DNA of 5,906 bases, taken from contig DAIESR010000403.1 in assembly GCA_027346205.1 (NCBI GenBank), positions 1 to 5,906 of the forward strand, written 5' to 3'. The position numbers and the translations under genes are program-made. Below the pieces are notes generated by a model. That model searched no databases, had not been told where the DNA came from, and saw only the letters and a program-made list of their open reading frames with translations. The stretch is from Beijerinckiaceae bacterium (lineage in GTDB: Bacteria; Pseudomonadota; Alphaproteobacteria; Rhizobiales; Beijerinckiaceae). How positions within the stretch are numbered: the first letter of the stretch is position 1; every line of letters starts with the position of its first letter. This document shows, piece by piece, positions 5,703-5,906 of the stretch.

Positions 5703-5906
5703 TCTGAGGGAACGATAGAAATCGGCTTCACACAAGCAATCGAGATCGCCGCAGCATGGCGGGGGCTTCGGCATGAACGGGAAACCCGGTCAGGTCGCCT
5801 ATGAACAGGAGATTGCGCCACTGAAACCCTAGCGAGACAGCACTCAGGCAGGGTGTTGGCCTTATGGCGACAAGCCACCAAGGTTTTGACGAGAGGTCAA
5901 CGCCTC
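5703..5906. other. Right-hand stretch without a convincing gene
   Basis: No supported gene was found. A 19-codon plus-strand frame (ATG 5773 to TAG 5830-5832, MNGKPGQVAYEQEIAPLKP) is too short to call, though PGQVAYE vaguely recalls the start of small uncharacterised Rhizobiales proteins. CGGG-AAA-CCCG (5778-5788) is a short hairpin without a T-run. The minus-strand frame at 5618-5881 overlaps the end of the methyltransferase gene and shows no family features. Confidence 0.4.

Noticed and set aside
1..5906. CRISPR array, rRNA or complete insertion sequence
   Set aside because: No regularly spaced direct repeats, no rRNA sequence and no paired terminal inverted repeats around the transposase fragment were seen.

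Overview
The window looks like a chromosomal segment of an alphaproteobacterium, probably of the order Rhizobiales (Hyphomicrobiales). The evidence is the high-GC codon use and sequence character of priA, the kind of accessory genes beside it, and a short imperfect palindrome after priA that resembles repeats common between genes in that order. I cannot name the genus.

Layout: (1) Bases 2-1639 hold the 3' three quarters of priA, the replication-restart helicase, intact and running in from the left edge. (2) 1640-1950 is non-coding and holds small palindromes. (3) From about 1957 to 5702, all on the + strand, lies an accessory metal/redox cluster: a YHS-domain gene, a CopA-type copper P1B-ATPase gene, a fragment of an IS3-family transposase gene, an unidentified stretch, a small NifX/NifB-C-terminal-like gene, a small DUF2933-type membrane protein gene, and an isoprenylcysteine-carboxyl-methyltransferase-like membrane protein gene. 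(4) 5703-5906 has no convincing gene.

The main result is that most of this cluster is broken, and ordinary ORF calling hides it. Four consecutive genes (YHS, copA, NifX-like, DUF2933) each carry one single-base frameshift that splits an otherwise recognisable protein. copA has also lost its whole 3' part, including the DKTGT phosphorylation site and the ATP-binding domain; it runs straight into an internal IS3 transposase fragment just after the CPC motif. Its TGES motif reads IGES. The flanking priA and the terminal methyltransferase gene are open throughout, which favours real decay over generally poor sequence, although raw reads would be needed to settle this.

If intact, the genes would form a copper-handling module: YHS protein and CopA for metal binding and export across the inner membrane, and DUF2933 plus methyltransferase-like membrane proteins, which often accompany such ATPases. 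A perfect FNR/FixK-type palindrome (TTGA-N6-TCAA) upstream of the DUF2933 gene, with weaker copies upstream of the YHS/copA and NifX-like genes, suggests that the module was once under oxygen-responsive control. The weaker copies are near what chance would give.
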